Shown here piece after piece: positions 1 to 9,891 of a DNA stretch of 64,000 bases. Under the pieces are notes generated by a model that saw only the letters and a program-made list of their open reading frames with translations, was not told where the DNA came from and did no database searches. Source of the DNA: Marseilla massiliensis (GTDB lineage: Bacteria > Bacteroidota > Bacteroidia > Bacteroidales > Bacteroidaceae); the NCBI RefSeq assembly GCF_016899955.1, contig NZ_JACJJL010000002.1, positions 186,001-250,000 of the forward strand, read 5' to 3'. The translations under genes were made by a program, and so were the position numbers. Numbering within the stretch: the stretch's first letter is position 1; each line of letters starts with the position of its first letter.

Positions 1-1
1 G

Positions 2-649
2 AAACCCGGCCCCGGCTCGAGCGAATATTTCTTCCGAATAGAAGAAGGTGGCAAGATTGGGCAGTTTTATGGCTACGAGCACGCCGGCGTCGACAAGAAC
101 GGCATGCTGATGGTATACGACAACGAAGGCAAGGCGCAGCCGGCCTCCCAGGCCGACCCGTCGTGGAAGCGCAACATTGGCAACGGGGCGCCCAAGCACT
201 TCCTTTCATGGAGCAACTCGTTCAAGTACAAGAACTGGGACCTGTCGATGCTGTTCCGCTCTGCCCTCGGCTTCCAGATATTCAATATGCGCAAGTATGG
301 CATGGGCCTTCAGGGTGCAGGCACCGACAACGTGCTACGCACGGCATACACCGAATACAGCGACATCAAGTCGAGCGGCAGCGTTGTGTCAAGCTACTTC
401 CTCGAGAACGGCAGCTACTTCAAGCTCGACAACGTTACTCTCGGCTACAACTTCACGCCGAAGAACCGACAGCTAATAGAGAGCCTGCGTGTCTACCTTA
501 CTGCCAAAAACCTGTTCACAATCACTGGCTATGATGGCAACGACCCATCCATCGTGACCTCTACAGGCATCACTCCCGGCATTGACACCAACTCGGCCTA
601 CCCGCAGGCCACACAGGTAAGCCTGGGCGTGACCCTGCGATTCCATTAA
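2..649 (+). CDS. SusC-family TonB-dependent transporter, C-terminal part
   Basis: The window opens inside this gene; about 215 codons and the stop are present, read from base 2. The piece has the end of a SusC/RagA beta-barrel: alternating aromatic strands, a segment around codons 35-75 with the SWSNSFKYKNWDLSM pattern, a late TAKNLFTITGYDGNDPS motif typical of SusC C-termini, and the final barrel strand VSLGVTLRFH with an aromatic residue near the end. SusC proteins import oligosaccharides across the outer membrane together with the SusD lipoprotein, which is encoded 32 bases downstream. The downstream amylases point to a starch-like substrate (inference). The plug and TonB box lie outside the window. 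Confidence 0.93.
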   Translation, partial: KPGPGSSEYFFRIEEGGKIGQFYGYEHAGVDKNGMLMVYDNEGKAQPASQADPSWKRNIGNGAPKHFLSWSNSFKYKNWDLSMLFRSALGFQIFNMRKYGMGLQGAGTDNVLRTAYTEYSDIKSSGSVVSSYFLENGSYFKLDNVTLGYNFTPKNRQLIESLRVYLTAKNLFTITGYDGNDPSIVTSTGITPGIDTNSAYPQATQVSLGVTLRFH

Positions 650-681
650 TCATTAAATATAAAACCACGAATTAGATCATT

Positions 682-2508
682 ATGATTACCTTTAAACATT
701 ATATATTCGGTGTTGCCTGCCTGATGGCAGGACTAAATGCCTGCACTGACCTTGACGAGAAAGTGTACGACCGCATCGATGCCGGTGCATACTACCAAAA
801 TGAGGCCAGTGTGAAAGGGGCCGTGGCTGCCATCTATTACCAGACATCTTCGACCTTGGCAGGCGAAAACTTCTTCCATCTGTCCGAATACCCGGCCGAC
901 CAGCTTACCTGGCGCTCATGGAATGGGGGCCTGTGGGGTTGGGACGAAGCCATGAAGACCGTGCTCTCTTGGCAGAACTGGACTTCAGAGTCGACCATCA
1001 TCAACAATGCCTGGACCGGGGCATGGACTGCCGTCGGCCTGGCTAACCTGCTGCTCAGCGACATGGAAAACCTGAATGCGGCCAGCCTGAACATGAGCAA
1101 CGAGAAACTGGCCCAATATGTGGCCGAGGTTCGTACCATACGCGCCTGGAACTACTATTGCCTGTTCGAGCTTTGGGGAGGTGCCCTGCCTCTGAACGTC
1201 TCTGCCGGCAGCGATGTGCCGGGCACGGCCGACGCCGACTGGGACGCATCATGCAAGAAGATATACAACTTCATAGCCAGTGAGCTCGACGAGACCGTCG
1301 ACGCGCTGGCCAAGGAAGACGGCAGCCACACCACGGTAAACCGTGCCAACCAAGCCATGAACCGCATGCTGAAGGCCCGCCTGCTGCTCAACGCCGAGGT
1401 GTTCATCGGCGAAAAGCATTACGACGAGTGCGAAGCCCTGTCGAAAGAAATCATCAGCGGCACTTACGGCACTTACGGACTCGACAGCAACTACCGCAAC
1501 CTCTACAGCATTGACAATGTAAAAAGCCCCGAGGTGATATTCGCACTGGCAGCAGAAGACGGGCAAGGTGCCGCCAACGCCATTAGCAACGTCCGCACCA
1601 TGATAGGCATGTGGTACGGATATGCCGACTACTTCGAGCAGAGCTACGACGGCATCGGCGCCTGGAACTGCGTATGCCTCGTGCCTTCATACGACAACTA
1701 TGGCACGGTGCAGCCCACGGGCGGAACGAAAGGAGCACGCTGCTTCCTCGACGCTCCCTACAACGACAAGCTGGGAGCACCCTACGAACGGTTCGACGAC
1801 CGCGACATACGCAAGCAGAACTATGTGTACGATGCGGCCACAAAGACCCACGGCCCGGGCATGTTCCTCAAAGGAGAGATGCGTGCCAACTTCGGCAAAG
1901 GCAACATACTTACTGCCGACGCCGACCGCGACGGGCAGGCGCTGGTATATGTAGACCAGCTTGGTACGTTCTTGAACTTAGGCCGCAACCTCGAGGTGGT
2001 GATGAATCCACGCTGGGGCGAGACCAACTCCGGCGTGCGCCTGGTGAAATATCCGCTATATCCCAACGACGACAAGGGAGGCTTCAAGAGCATCGACGAC
2101 GTGCAGTTCCGCCTGGCCGAGGCCTACTACAATGTGGCCGAATGCGAGATGCGCAAAGGCAACAGCGACGAGGCAAAGAAATACGTTGACGCTGTTCGCC
2201 AGCGTTACTACCGCAGCGGCGACCGCGCTGCCGCACTGAGCATCCCCGGACCCGGCTTCGACAGCTTCGACATGGACTGGATGCTCTCCGAGTGGGGCAA
2301 GGAATACTTGGGCGAAGGCAACCGCCGACGCACCGACCTGCGCCGCTTCGACAAGTTCACCCAGGGCACATGGTGGTTCTGGGGGCGCGCAACCGAAGAC
2401 GGAGTGAACCTGCCGGCAAAGCGCGACCGCAAGTACGAATGGTACCCGCTGCCGCAGTCGGCCCTGTCTGTCAACCCGGGCCTCATACAGAATCCTAACT
2501 ACAAATAA
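682..2508 (+). CDS. SusD/RagB-family surface glycan-binding lipoprotein
   Basis: 608 residues. The N-terminus is a lipoprotein signal with the acylated cysteine at residue 21 (motif GLNAC). The body has SusD hallmarks: an N-terminal ACTDLDEKVYDRID segment, TPR-like helices with an AEVRTIRAWNYYCLFELWGG motif, and the C-terminal RRTDLRRFDKFT and YPLPQSALSVNPGLIQNPNY motifs typical of the family. SusD caps the SusC barrel and binds the incoming glycan at the cell surface. The start at 682 directly follows the susC stop with a short AT-rich spacer, as expected in one operon. Family assignment is firm. The sugar specificity is inferred only from the neighbouring starch-binding modules and GH13 enzymes. 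Confidence 0.95.
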   Translation: MITFKHYIFGVACLMAGLNACTDLDEKVYDRIDAGAYYQNEASVKGAVAAIYYQTSSTLAGENFFHLSEYPADQLTWRSWNGGLWGWDEAMKTVLSWQNWTSESTIINNAWTGAWTAVGLANLLLSDMENLNAASLNMSNEKLAQYVAEVRTIRAWNYYCLFELWGGALPLNVSAGSDVPGTADADWDASCKKIYNFIASELDETVDALAKEDGSHTTVNRANQAMNRMLKARLLLNAEVFIGEKHYDECEALSKEIISGTYGTYGLDSNYRNLYSIDNVKSPEVIFALAAEDGQGAANAISNVRTMIGMWYGYADYFEQSYDGIGAWNCVCLVPSYDNYGTVQPTGGTKGARCFLDAPYNDKLGAPYERFDDRDIRKQNYVYDAATKTHGPGMFLKGEMRANFGKGNILTADADRDGQALVYVDQLGTFLNLGRNLEVVMNPRWGETNSGVRLVKYPLYPNDDKGGFKSIDDVQFRLAEAYYNVAECEMRKGNSDEAKKYVDAVRQRYYRSGDRAAALSIPGPGFDSFDMDWMLSEWGKEYLGEGNRRRTDLRRFDKFTQGTWWFWGRATEDGVNLPAKRDRKYEWYPLPQSALSVNPGLIQNPNYK

Positions 2509-2536
2509 GTATTGAAGCATTGTAAAATTAAGCATT

Positions 2537-3646
2537 ATGAACAAAAGACTATATCATCTGGCCCTGACGCTGCTGGCCCTGACGGGGCTTGTGAGCAGCT
2601 GTTCGGACAAGGAGGACATCGTATTCGAACATGAGCGTCAGCAGTTTGAAACACGTGCCGACCGCATACTGCTGGAGTTCATCGCGCCTTTCGGCACCAC
2701 CGCCGACGACAAAATATACATCATCGGGGCGTTCAACGGCGACAGCGCAGCCATAGGCCAGGAACAGTATATGCTGACCAAGGCACCACAGAGTGACGTG
2801 AAGTGGGGAATCTACCTCGACCCAAAGAGCTTTGCTGATGGAAAGACGCTGGCCGACGGCTTCCGTTTCTACTCCGCCTCACAGGGAATGGAGTACACCA
2901 TCGGCGGCAAGGCGGCCCTGCACACAGACAATCCGGGCGTCGGGACATTCACCAACGTGTGGGGACAGCGCTGGGAGAGCTACTATTGGAGCGATGGCGA
3001 AAAGCCCGAACCCGAACACGACGGCTACGTGGTCTACGTGGACGACCAGACTGGTTGGAACGCCCTGACGCTGTATATGTGGGGCGACGTGAACGACTTG
3101 AACGGCGGGTGGCCCGGCATGACGCCTACAGGAACACTGGAGAAGGGCGGAACCAAATGGAAGTATTTCGACATGGGCGCCGCAAACACGGGCCTGGCAG
3201 AGAACCTGATATTCAACAATGGCGGCAACGGACAACAGTTGCCCGACTTCGCCTTCACCATCGACCGCGACATCTATCTGCGTATCACAGCCAGTGGCGT
3301 TGAAGAAGTTGGCCAGGAACCAAGCGTCAAGCACGATGGCTTTGCCGTGTTTGTGTATGACGAGACAGGCTGGGACGCCCTGACGCTGTACATGTGGGGC
3401 GACGTGAACGACCTGAACAGCGGGTGGCCCGGCATGGAGCCCACCGGCAAGCAGACCGTCAACGGAGTTGCCTACAAGTATTTCGACATGGGTGCCGCCA
3501 ACGCGGGGCTGGCAGAGAACCTGATATTCAGCAACGCAGGAAACAGCCAGCTTGCCGACTTCGCCTTCACCATCGACCGCGACATCTATCTGCACATCAC
3601 CACATCAGGCGTCACAGAAATAGACCCGGCAACATTCCAGCCTTGA
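2537..3646 (+). CDS. SusE/SusF-like surface starch-binding lipoprotein with two duplicated modules
   Basis: 369 residues. Lipoprotein signal with Cys22 (LVSSC). Residues about 45-158 form a SusE/F-like beta domain (motif IYIIGAFNGD). Residues about 162-257 and 267-361 are two copies of the same module, nearly identical along their length: each has a GW..LTLYMWGDVNDLN core, a WPGM turn, YFDMGAAN and a DFAFTIDRDIYL strand. The module resembles the starch-binding domains of SusE/SusF and amylases (CBM26-like, by motif). The same module recurs once at the C-terminus of the next gene. The protein lies directly after susD, in the classical susE/F position, and probably holds starch or maltooligosaccharide at the cell surface (inference). 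Confidence 0.85.
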   Translation: MNKRLYHLALTLLALTGLVSSCSDKEDIVFEHERQQFETRADRILLEFIAPFGTTADDKIYIIGAFNGDSAAIGQEQYMLTKAPQSDVKWGIYLDPKSFADGKTLADGFRFYSASQGMEYTIGGKAALHTDNPGVGTFTNVWGQRWESYYWSDGEKPEPEHDGYVVYVDDQTGWNALTLYMWGDVNDLNGGWPGMTPTGTLEKGGTKWKYFDMGAANTGLAENLIFNNGGNGQQLPDFAFTIDRDIYLRITASGVEEVGQEPSVKHDGFAVFVYDETGWDALTLYMWGDVNDLNSGWPGMEPTGKQTVNGVAYKYFDMGAANAGLAENLIFSNAGNSQLADFAFTIDRDIYLHITTSGVTEIDPATFQP

Positions 3647-3677
3647 CCGTGCATAGCCTGCAAACCGATTTACAACG

Positions 3678-6600
3678 ATGAAGAAACTATCCATTATGCT
3701 CGCCGCCGCCTTTTGCCTGCTATGCCAGGCAAAAGCAGGCGACGGCATAACCCTGACACCCGCCAACAACACCGCGACAGAGAACTTTGACGGCATGTGG
3801 GATGCCACGGCATCGGCCGCCACCCTAAACATGCCTGACGGCTGGCGCATCGAGCGCCAGGTGGGCGCGCCGCGAATGGTGGGGCCCTACAGTGCTGCCG
3901 CCACCGAAGTGATGTACTCCGGTAGCGCCGGCCTGCCGGGAAATGCAAAGAACGGCACTTGGAACTTCGGCTCGAGTGCCGCCCCAACAGACCGTGCCGT
4001 CGGCGGCCTGTCAACGACAGTAGACGGCGGCACCCGCTGCGTCAACGTCATGACCCGGTTGGTCAATGGCGGTACAATCCCCTTGAACAAGCTGACAATA
4101 AGCTACGACATAGAGAAATACCGGAAAGGCGGCAATGAGAACGGCTTTACGGTACAGCTATACTACTCTGCCGACGGCAGCAACTGGAAGAAGGCCGGCA
4201 GCGACTTCAAGACCGACTTTGCCAAGGACGACGAAACGCTCGGTGCTGCCGACGTGCCCATTGCCACGGCTTCGGTCGGCGGGAAGCAACTGAACACGGC
4301 CGTGGCTGCAGGCGGTTCGATTTACCTGGCATGGAATATCTCCGTGTCAAGGGGCACCACGCCCAACAAGGCCATGGGCCTGGCACTCGACAACGTAAGC
4401 CTGACAGCATCGTTTGGCGAGCCCCTTCCCGAGCCCGACGGCGAAGACCCGTCACGCCCGCCCTTTGTGGCGTCGGGCATTTTCCTCCGTGGCGAGGTAA
4501 ACGGGTGGCTGGCCGACAGCGCTTGGGAGTTCAGCGACGAGGGCAATGGCACTTATGCAATATACGACAAGGAACTGTCGGGCAACTTCAAGATAGCCGA
4601 TGCAAAATGGACTTCGCTCTGCAACTACGGCAGCAACGGCAGCGCCATCATGGCCGACAGGCCCTATGCGCTGGTGCCGGGCACCGACGACAACATACCG
4701 TGCGGCTACATTTTCGACTGCAAGCGCATACTGCTGACCATTGCCGACACCGGGGCGACCCTCATGCTGGAAAGCAAGGAGGGAGGCAAACCCGGCGAAC
4801 CGCCTGCATTGCAGTCGGTGGCATTGCTGCCTGCCGACGTAACGCTCGTGCCGCAACTGCCCGCCAAGGTCAAGGTGCTGTCGCTTAACAACAGCCTGAT
4901 ACATTACAACGACCAGGACTTCATGTTCAACGACATTGCCAGAGCCATGGGCAAGGACGCCCACTGGACCAAGCACACACTGCTTGGCAAGCCCCTGAGC
5001 ACACATTGGGACGAGGGCGACGGGCTGGCCGCCGACGGAAATCCCGGCGCCAAGATGCTAATACGCAGCGAGGCATGGTCGCACATCATTCTCCAGGAGC
5101 AGAGCTCGCTGCCAAGAACCGCCCCCGAGGCGTTCCGCAACAATGTCAGGAAGTGGGTTGAATACATACGCGAGCATTGCCCCAACCCCAATGCCGTGGT
5201 CATTGTACCCATGAACTGGGCGTACAGTGGCGACTGGACAAACTTCACCGACTTCAACAGCACGCTCCTGGACAACTGCCAGGACGTGGCACGCGAGACG
5301 GGTGTCACCATCTGCCCCGTTGGCCTTGCCTACCAACAGGCGTTCGACGCCGAGGGAGCGGAAGGCATTGCATCGTGGTACCAGGACGACCGGCACCCCA
5401 CAGACAAGTCTACCTATATGGCTGCATGCATGGAATATGGCCTCATCTTCGGCGAGAGCCCGGCCACTATCAGTTATCACCCGGCCGCCGTCACCGACGC
5501 CGAGGCGGCCTCGATGCGCAGCTATGCAGCCAAGGCCCTGGCGAAGTTCACCAACTATGTAGACCACACAGCGGCCACCGTGCGCTTTACGGCTGTGGCA
5601 CGCGACCAATACGGCAACGAGATGGAGGCTCCGGCCGATTTGGCCTACACCCTGACCGGCGGCGGGACACTGGGCGACGACCATGTGTTCAGGAGCGACA
5701 AGACCGAAGGAACATTCAAGGTGAGCGCGCAAAACAGCCTGTTCAGCACCGTGGCCACAGTGAAAGTGGCACACGCAGAGACCGAGGTCACCGTATTACC
5801 TGCCATAGAGATGGACGCCGACCACCTGTCGGCGGCCGAAGACTTCAACGCCATGGGCAGCGACGCCGGCGCCAGGCTCCCCCTGGCATGGCGCATTGAC
5901 AGGCAGACAATGGCCCCGCGCAACGTGGGCAGCTATGCCGCAGCCCTCGACAACACGATGTATGCCGGTGGCGCCGCCCTGCCACCGAACGCAAAGAACG
6001 GCACGTGGAACTTCGGGGCGGACAATGGCGCCGACCGCGCCGTGGGCGGCATCTCGACCGGCGTCGCCGGCGGCACACGCTGCGTAAACATCTACGCCCA
6101 CTTCATGAACAGCGGACGCAAGGACATCGGGAAACTTAACATAAGCTATGATGTTGAGAAATACCGCATGGGAAGCAACCCGGCAGGCTTCACCGTACAG
6201 ATGTATCACTCCACAGATGGGCGCAACTGGACGTCGGCCGGCAATGACTTCTGCACCAGGCTGGCCCCCGATGCCACCACCGGGGGATATGACGACGTGC
6301 CTGGCGAGACCATACCGGTAAGCGCCGAGCTGGACGCAAGGATGCAGCCCGGCGTCGACTTCTTCCTAGCGTGGAACATCACGGTGTCTTCCGGCGACGC
6401 GGCCAACAACGCCATGGCCCTTGCCATCGACAATTTCAGGCTCTGCGGCGAACTGCCTGCCGTACCCACGGCCAAGCATTACATCTATGTCATCGACGAG
6501 ACGGGCTTCGACGCCCTGGGGCTGTATGCCTGGGGTGACGGCGAACTGTTTGGCGCATGGCCCGGCCAGGGCTGGGTCGACGAGAAGACCATTGGCGGCG

Positions 6601-6902
6601 ATGCTTACAAGGTGTTCCTGCTTGATGCCGACGGCGGCACATACAACCTGATATTCAACAATTGGAACAATGGCAGGCAGGTGGCCGATTTCACCGTAAC
6701 GGCCAACCGCGACTACTACCTGCGCGTCAGCGCCTCGGGCGTAACAGAGCTTACGCCGGCCGGCATCGCTGCCGTAGGCCTCCAACCGGCAGCCGACGGC
6801 AGCCACGCATACTACCTCAACGGCCGCAAAGCCGGCCCTTGGGACAGCGGCAGGGCCAAAGGCATATACATTGTCAACGGCAAGAAATACGTCAACAAAT
6901 AA
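3678..6902 (+). CDS. Secreted multidomain protein with SGNH-hydrolase-like (DUF4886-like) core and a starch-binding module
   Basis: 1074 residues with a cleavable signal peptide (about 1-20). Visible order: a beta-sandwich module about 30-245; a SusE-like domain about 262-368 (motif IFLRGEVNGW); an SGNH/DUF4886-like hydrolase domain about 395-630; an Ig-like domain about 632-708; a second copy of the first module about 715-930; one starch-binding module like those of the preceding gene about 955-1045; and a short tail ending GIYIVNGKKYVNK, a type common on secreted Prevotella proteins. In the hydrolase domain LSLNNSLI offers Ser406 and DDRHPT offers His573 as candidate catalytic residues. Ser is preceded by Asn-Asn rather than the usual Gly-Asp or Gly-Asn. 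The substrate is unknown; an esterase acting on decorated starch is one guess. The order of domains in a starch locus is unusual. Confidence 0.75.
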   Translation: MKKLSIMLAAAFCLLCQAKAGDGITLTPANNTATENFDGMWDATASAATLNMPDGWRIERQVGAPRMVGPYSAAATEVMYSGSAGLPGNAKNGTWNFGSSAAPTDRAVGGLSTTVDGGTRCVNVMTRLVNGGTIPLNKLTISYDIEKYRKGGNENGFTVQLYYSADGSNWKKAGSDFKTDFAKDDETLGAADVPIATASVGGKQLNTAVAAGGSIYLAWNISVSRGTTPNKAMGLALDNVSLTASFGEPLPEPDGEDPSRPPFVASGIFLRGEVNGWLADSAWEFSDEGNGTYAIYDKELSGNFKIADAKWTSLCNYGSNGSAIMADRPYALVPGTDDNIPCGYIFDCKRILLTIADTGATLMLESKEGGKPGEPPALQSVALLPADVTLVPQLPAKVKVLSLNNSLIHYNDQDFMFNDIARAMGKDAHWTKHTLLGKPLSTHWDEGDGLAADGNPGAKMLIRSEAWSHIILQEQSSLPRTAPEAFRNNVRKWVEYIREHCPNPNAVVIVPMNWAYSGDWTNFTDFNSTLLDNCQDVARETGVTICPVGLAYQQAFDAEGAEGIASWYQDDRHPTDKSTYMAACMEYGLIFGESPATISYHPAAVTDAEAASMRSYAAKALAKFTNYVDHTAATVRFTAVARDQYGNEMEAPADLAYTLTGGGTLGDDHVFRSDKTEGTFKVSAQNSLFSTVATVKVAHAETEVTVLPAIEMDADHLSAAEDFNAMGSDAGARLPLAWRIDRQTMAPRNVGSYAAALDNTMYAGGAALPPNAKNGTWNFGADNGADRAVGGISTGVAGGTRCVNIYAHFMNSGRKDIGKLNISYDVEKYRMGSNPAGFTVQMYHSTDGRNWTSAGNDFCTRLAPDATTGGYDDVPGETIPVSAELDARMQPGVDFFLAWNITVSSGDAANNAMALAIDNFRLCGELPAVPTAKHYIYVIDETGFDALGLYAWGDGELFGAWPGQGWVDEKTIGGDAYKVFLLDADGGTYNLIFNNWNNGRQVADFTVTANRDYYLRVSASGVTELTPAGIAAVGLQPAADGSHAYYLNGRKAGPWDSGRAKGIYIVNGKKYVNK

Positions 6903-6909
6903 AAACGGC

Positions 6910-8286
6910 ATGAAGACATTTTACATTCCACTGCTCGCCTCGGCGCTGTTGGCTGCTGCATGCGGGCAGGGGGCACAGCAATTTGACATAGACAACACCA
7001 AGCCGGTGACGCCAGACAACCGCGTCATTTACCAGATGAACATCGGAGCATTCACGCCCGAGGGCACTTTCGCCGCGGCAGGGCGACAGCTGGGCCGCCT
7101 CGACACGCTCGGGGCCGACATACTCTGGCTCATGCCCATCTACCCGCGGGGCCACAAGATGAACAGCCCTTACGCCTCGATGGACTTTACCAAGGTTAAT
7201 CCGGCCTACGGCACGGCAGACGACCTGAAGGGATTTGTAGGCGAAGCCCACAGGCGCGGCATGAAGGTGTGGCTCGACTGGGTGCCCAACCATGTGGCCG
7301 TCGAGAACCGATGGGTGGCCGAACACCCTGAGTTTTTCACCAAAGACGCCCACGGGCGGATGATACACCCGCACGGATGGGGCGACGTCTACGAGCTGAA
7401 CTACCACGACGAGGGCCTTGTCGAGGCAATGAACTCGGCCATGAGGCAATGGATAAGCGTGGCCGACGTCGACGGGTTCAGATGCGACTACGTCAGCAGC
7501 CCCACCATACCGGTGAAGTATTGGCAAGACATCATTGCCGAGCTGAACAGCCACGGCAAGACCATAGAGTTTCTGGGCGAGACCGACATATCCAACCCTG
7601 AGAACAGACGCATCGACTCGTGCGGCTTCGACTACGACTACGCATGGGATTTCCAGGGAGAACTGGCCCGCAAGTTCAACGACAGCGACAACGCCGACTC
7701 GCTCCGGGCTATCTGCGACAGGCTTTTGGCGGCCTCGGCCAAAGTGAAGAACAAGCGGATGGTATACCTTACCAACCACGACCAGAACTACAACGACGGA
7801 GGCAACACGCTAAAAGACTTCTACGGCGACAACCGCTACCTGCTCACCGTGCTGGAGTTCACCTTCCATGGCATGCCGCTAATATACCAGGGGCAGGAAA
7901 TAGGCGACCCCGACACACTCAACTACTTTACCGACGCCAAGGTGAAGTGGCACTTGGCAGACCGCAAGATGCTCAACACCGTGCGCACGCTGGTGGCACT
8001 GCACCACACCTTCGCCTCGCTTTCGGCAACAGCGCCCGTTGAATACATCGAGACTGCAGGCTCGCAGGTGCTGGCCTACAGGCGCGGCCCGGTGGTGGTG
8101 GCGCTCAATCTTGGCAGGGAGCCGGCGGCCGTGCAGCTAAGCGGCATCGAGGCGGGCATCTACCAACAGTGGCTCGACAGCCGCACCATTGGCAGCGGGC
8201 CTGCCATGGCCGACGTCAAACTGGCACCCCAATCGGCCATACGGCTGCAAGGCAAGGGATATGCGGTATACGTTAAAAAACAGTGA
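6910..8286 (+). CDS. GH13 alpha-amylase-family glycoside hydrolase, predicted lipoprotein
   Basis: 458 residues from the ATG at 6910. That start gives a clean lipoprotein signal (LLAAAC, Cys18); an in-frame ATG at 6871 lies inside the previous gene and would bury it. The GH13 barrel motifs are complete: region I DWVPNH (123-128), region II DGFRCDY with nucleophile Asp193, acid/base Glu224 in FLGETD, and region IV TNHDQN with Asp291. It hydrolyses or transfers alpha-1,4-glucan chains. It is anchored in a membrane by the lipid, so it probably acts at the surface or in the periplasm. The start lies 8 bases after the previous stop. It is closely related to the next gene and probably arose by tandem duplication. 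Confidence 0.93.
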   Translation: MKTFYIPLLASALLAAACGQGAQQFDIDNTKPVTPDNRVIYQMNIGAFTPEGTFAAAGRQLGRLDTLGADILWLMPIYPRGHKMNSPYASMDFTKVNPAYGTADDLKGFVGEAHRRGMKVWLDWVPNHVAVENRWVAEHPEFFTKDAHGRMIHPHGWGDVYELNYHDEGLVEAMNSAMRQWISVADVDGFRCDYVSSPTIPVKYWQDIIAELNSHGKTIEFLGETDISNPENRRIDSCGFDYDYAWDFQGELARKFNDSDNADSLRAICDRLLAASAKVKNKRMVYLTNHDQNYNDGGNTLKDFYGDNRYLLTVLEFTFHGMPLIYQGQEIGDPDTLNYFTDAKVKWHLADRKMLNTVRTLVALHHTFASLSATAPVEYIETAGSQVLAYRRGPVVVALNLGREPAAVQLSGIEAGIYQQWLDSRTIGSGPAMADVKLAPQSAIRLQGKGYAVYVKKQ

Positions 8287-8290
8287 ACCT

Positions 8291-9862
8291 ATGGGAAAGA
8301 CGTCAAGACTGATTGCAGCGCTGCTGTGCTGCTGGGGCCTGGCCGCGCCACGCGCCATGGCAACCGACTATGTGGACGACATCAACAACGGCCATCACGC
8401 CGACGGACAGCATGTGGTCTATGAGATGAACGTGGGGGCCTTCACCGCCGAAGGCACCCTTGCCGCGGCACAGGCCCGGCTCAAAGAGTTGAAGCGCATA
8501 GGCGCCGACATTGTGTGGCTAATGCCCATTTACCCCCGTGGCGGGGGCATCAACAGCCCCTATGCCGCCACCGATTTCCAACAGGTAAACCCGGCCTACG
8601 GCACCATAGACGACCTGAAGGCCTTTGTCGGGGCCGCCCACGCCCTCGGCATGCAGGTATGGCTCGACTGGGTGCCCAACCACACGGCAACCGACGCGAG
8701 GTGGGTGGGCGAGCACCCTGAGTATTACAAGAGGTCGGGAGGCAGCTTTGTGCATCCCAACAACTATGCCGACGTATATCAGCTGGACTACGGCAACGGC
8801 GAACTGCGCAAGGCCATGACCGGATGCATGAAGTTCTGGATAGACCGGGCCGACATCGACGGCTACCGGTGCGACTACATCAGCAGCCGCGAGATTCCCG
8901 TGAGCTATTGGCAGGAAGCCATACCTGAGATAAAGGGCTGCAAGGCCGGCAAGGCCATCACGTTTCTTGGCGAGGCCGACATTGCCGCCGACGCCACACG
9001 CCTCAAGGCGGCCGGCTTCGACTACGACTACGCATGGCAGTTCCAGAGCCAGCTGGCCAATTTCGGCAACGGCACCGCCGCCGCACGCCCCAGGGCCTTT
9101 GCCAACACGCTGATGGCCCACCAGGACGGCATTGGCTTCGGGCGCATGCTCTACCTTACCAACCACGACCAGAACTACAACGAGAAGAAGAAGACGCTCA
9201 CCCATAAGTATGGCGACAACCGCTACCCGCTCACGGTGCTCTACTTCACCGTCTGGGGGATGCCCCTTGTATACAACGGCCAGGAAACGGGCGGCAACCA
9301 GGCGCTAAACTACTTTACCGACGAAAAAATAGACTGGGCGCAAACCGACAGCAAGATGCTCAACACCATACGCACGCTGTCGGCCCTGAAACACTCGGTG
9401 GCTGCCTTCCGCGACGGCAAGGCCGCCGCCGACAACCACAGCGTCAGCTGGCTCACGGTGAACAACAACACATCGGTGCTGGCCTACAGCTGCAAGCAGG
9501 GCGACAGCGAGGCCGTGGTGGTGCTCAACTTCGGCACATCGGCCACCGCCGCAACCGTATCCGGGCTCACCGCCGGCGAATACGGGCTGTGGCTCGACAG
9601 CGAGACCATCGCCCGGGGCACGGGCCGCAAGGCCGTCAGCCTCGGCGCCACCCACACGTTTGAGCTGCAGGCCAAGGGCTACCGGGTGTACGTGAAGGGC
9701 CACTTCGCCGACGAGGGCACGGCAGCCATGAGCGCCATCACAACCGGCGCCGCCGCGGGCGGACCCGTCTATTCGCTCGGCGGCCAACGGCGTGGCAGCA
9801 GCGGCCAGCTGCCCGGCGGCATATACATCAGCAACGGCCGCAAATACGTGAAACGCCATTGA
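8291..9862 (+). CDS. GH13 alpha-amylase-family glycoside hydrolase, secreted, with sorting-like tail
   Basis: 523 residues from ATG 8291, four bases after the preceding stop. The start gives a classical signal peptide ending near AMA-TDY (residue 24), without a lipobox. GH13 motifs: region I DWVPNH (126-131), region II DGYRCDY with nucleophile Asp195, Glu228 in FLGEAD, region IV TNHDQN with Asp293. It shares long stretches with the upstream GH13 (for example LWLMPIYPRG versus VWLMPIYPRG) but adds about 60 residues at the C-terminus, ending LPGGIYISNGRKYVKRH. That tail resembles the end of the 1074-residue protein of this locus and may be an export or sorting signal (inference). The paired enzymes may divide work between cell surface and released forms. 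Confidence 0.93.
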   Translation: MGKTSRLIAALLCCWGLAAPRAMATDYVDDINNGHHADGQHVVYEMNVGAFTAEGTLAAAQARLKELKRIGADIVWLMPIYPRGGGINSPYAATDFQQVNPAYGTIDDLKAFVGAAHALGMQVWLDWVPNHTATDARWVGEHPEYYKRSGGSFVHPNNYADVYQLDYGNGELRKAMTGCMKFWIDRADIDGYRCDYISSREIPVSYWQEAIPEIKGCKAGKAITFLGEADIAADATRLKAAGFDYDYAWQFQSQLANFGNGTAAARPRAFANTLMAHQDGIGFGRMLYLTNHDQNYNEKKKTLTHKYGDNRYPLTVLYFTVWGMPLVYNGQETGGNQALNYFTDEKIDWAQTDSKMLNTIRTLSALKHSVAAFRDGKAAADNHSVSWLTVNNNTSVLAYSCKQGDSEAVVVLNFGTSATAATVSGLTAGEYGLWLDSETIARGTGRKAVSLGATHTFELQAKGYRVYVKGHFADEGTAAMSAITTGAAAGGPVYSLGGQRRGSSGQLPGGIYISNGRKYVKRH

Positions 9863-9891
9863 CTCTTCATGATTTTAATAATTCTGTTTGT

